Positions 6,546 to 6,647 of a stretch of 6,647 bases of DNA are shown piece after piece. The notes under the pieces were generated by a model. That model was not told the DNA's origin. It did not search any database and saw only the letters and a program-made list of their open reading frames with translations. The stretch comes from an uncultured Victivallales bacterium (lineage in GTDB: Bacteria; Verrucomicrobiota; Lentisphaeria; Oligosphaerales; JAFGRS01). How positions within the stretch are numbered: position 1 is the stretch's first letter; each line of letters begins with the position of its first letter. Location: positions 1 to 6,647 of the forward strand of contig CAILKC010000729.1 in the NCBI GenBank assembly GCA_903834675.1, written 5' to 3'. Both the position numbers and the translations under genes were made by a program.

Positions 6546-6601
6546 GGCCGGATCGGAATGGGAACACCGCGTCAACCCGTCTCATTCCGCTATGTCCGGC
6601 C
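6546..6601. repeat. 56-base imperfect inverted repeat
   Basis: The outer arms GGCCGGA (6546-6552) and TCCGGCC (6595-6601) are exact complements. The inner arms CGGAATGGGA (6554-6563) and TCTCATTCCG (6580-6589) pair at every position if one G-U is allowed. The two stems are separated by an asymmetric internal loop (one base against five), and the apical loop is 16 bases. As RNA this is a 17-bp structure; as DNA it could be a repeat element or binding site. No adjacent transposase is present. Confidence 0.55.
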
Positions 6602-6647
6602 CCAGCCGGGGATCCTGCTGAACCCTGAACCCTTGTATGAGACTTGC

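Larger units (their letters stand above)
6279..6647. other. Repeat-rich 3' intergenic region with no recognised gene
   Basis: No reading frame on either strand gives a recognisable protein here. Plus-strand frames run to stops at 6460-6462 and 6626-6628 without a plausible start signal or familiar motif. A minus-strand frame open from 6575 simply continues as an antisense shadow through addA. The region does contain several stem-loops and short tandem duplications, listed separately: 6312-6327, 6338-6365, 6489-6524, 6526-6541 and 6546-6601. Two tandem copies of TGAACCC occur at 6619-6632. It may be an untranslated tail, an intergenic repeat element or a decayed sequence. I cannot tell which from the sequence alone. 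Confidence 0.6.

Noticed and set aside
4800..6575. 591-codon open frame on the minus strand
   Set aside because: It lies opposite the well-supported addA frame, whose plus-strand translation contains the conserved helicase and nuclease motifs. The antisense product is low-complexity with no recognisable domain, as expected for shadow frames in GC-rich DNA.
1..6647. CRISPR array, transposase, phage or toxin-antitoxin genes
   Set aside because: No regularly spaced repeats, no transposase or integrase motifs and no small paired ORFs with recognisable features were seen on either strand.

Overview
This is a GC-rich bacterial window filled by one two-gene operon on the plus strand. It encodes an AddAB-type helicase-nuclease, the class of enzyme that processes broken DNA ends for recombinational repair. 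The first gene (52-2982) encodes a 976-residue AddB-like protein with a degenerate helicase-like N-terminal half and an intact RecB-family PD-(D/E)XK nuclease at the C-terminus. The second gene (2979-6278) encodes a 1099-residue AddA/RecB-like UvrD-family helicase with all core motifs and a second intact nuclease domain. The stop of the first overlaps the start of the second (ATGA), so they are almost certainly co-transcribed and translationally coupled. The expected product is a complex with one ATP-driven motor and two nuclease centres.

Layout: 1-51 is a short leader with a purine-rich ribosome binding site. The two genes occupy 52-6278. At their junction, 2939-2973 is an 11-bp perfect inverted repeat that forms the end of addB and contains the only purine-rich tract in front of the addA start. 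Two perfect palindromes lie inside the genes (621-640 in addB, 3657-3674 in addA). The last 369 bases (6279-6647) hold no gene I recognise, but they are dense with short direct and inverted repeats: a bulged stem-loop at 6338-6365, two GGGCG-N3-CGCCC stem-loops at 6489-6524, two 8-bp tandem duplications, and a 56-base imperfect palindrome at 6546-6601. This may be a 3' structured RNA or an intergenic repeat element.

Organism: high G+C is clear in both genes and at codon third positions. The variant of AddAB seen here (AddB without the C-terminal iron-sulfur cysteines, a 'FWPP' segment near the AddB C-terminus, the RW-DLQLPLY nuclease motif, and HQAKGLGF in helicase motif V) is one I associate from memory with the Verrucomicrobiota/Kiritimatiellota/Lentisphaerota group. 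That assignment is a low-confidence inference. There is no sign of recent transfer, a phage, a CRISPR array or a tRNA. I see no wholly new system. The most unusual signals are the hairpin at the gene junction, the non-canonical AddB, and the repeat-rich 3' region.
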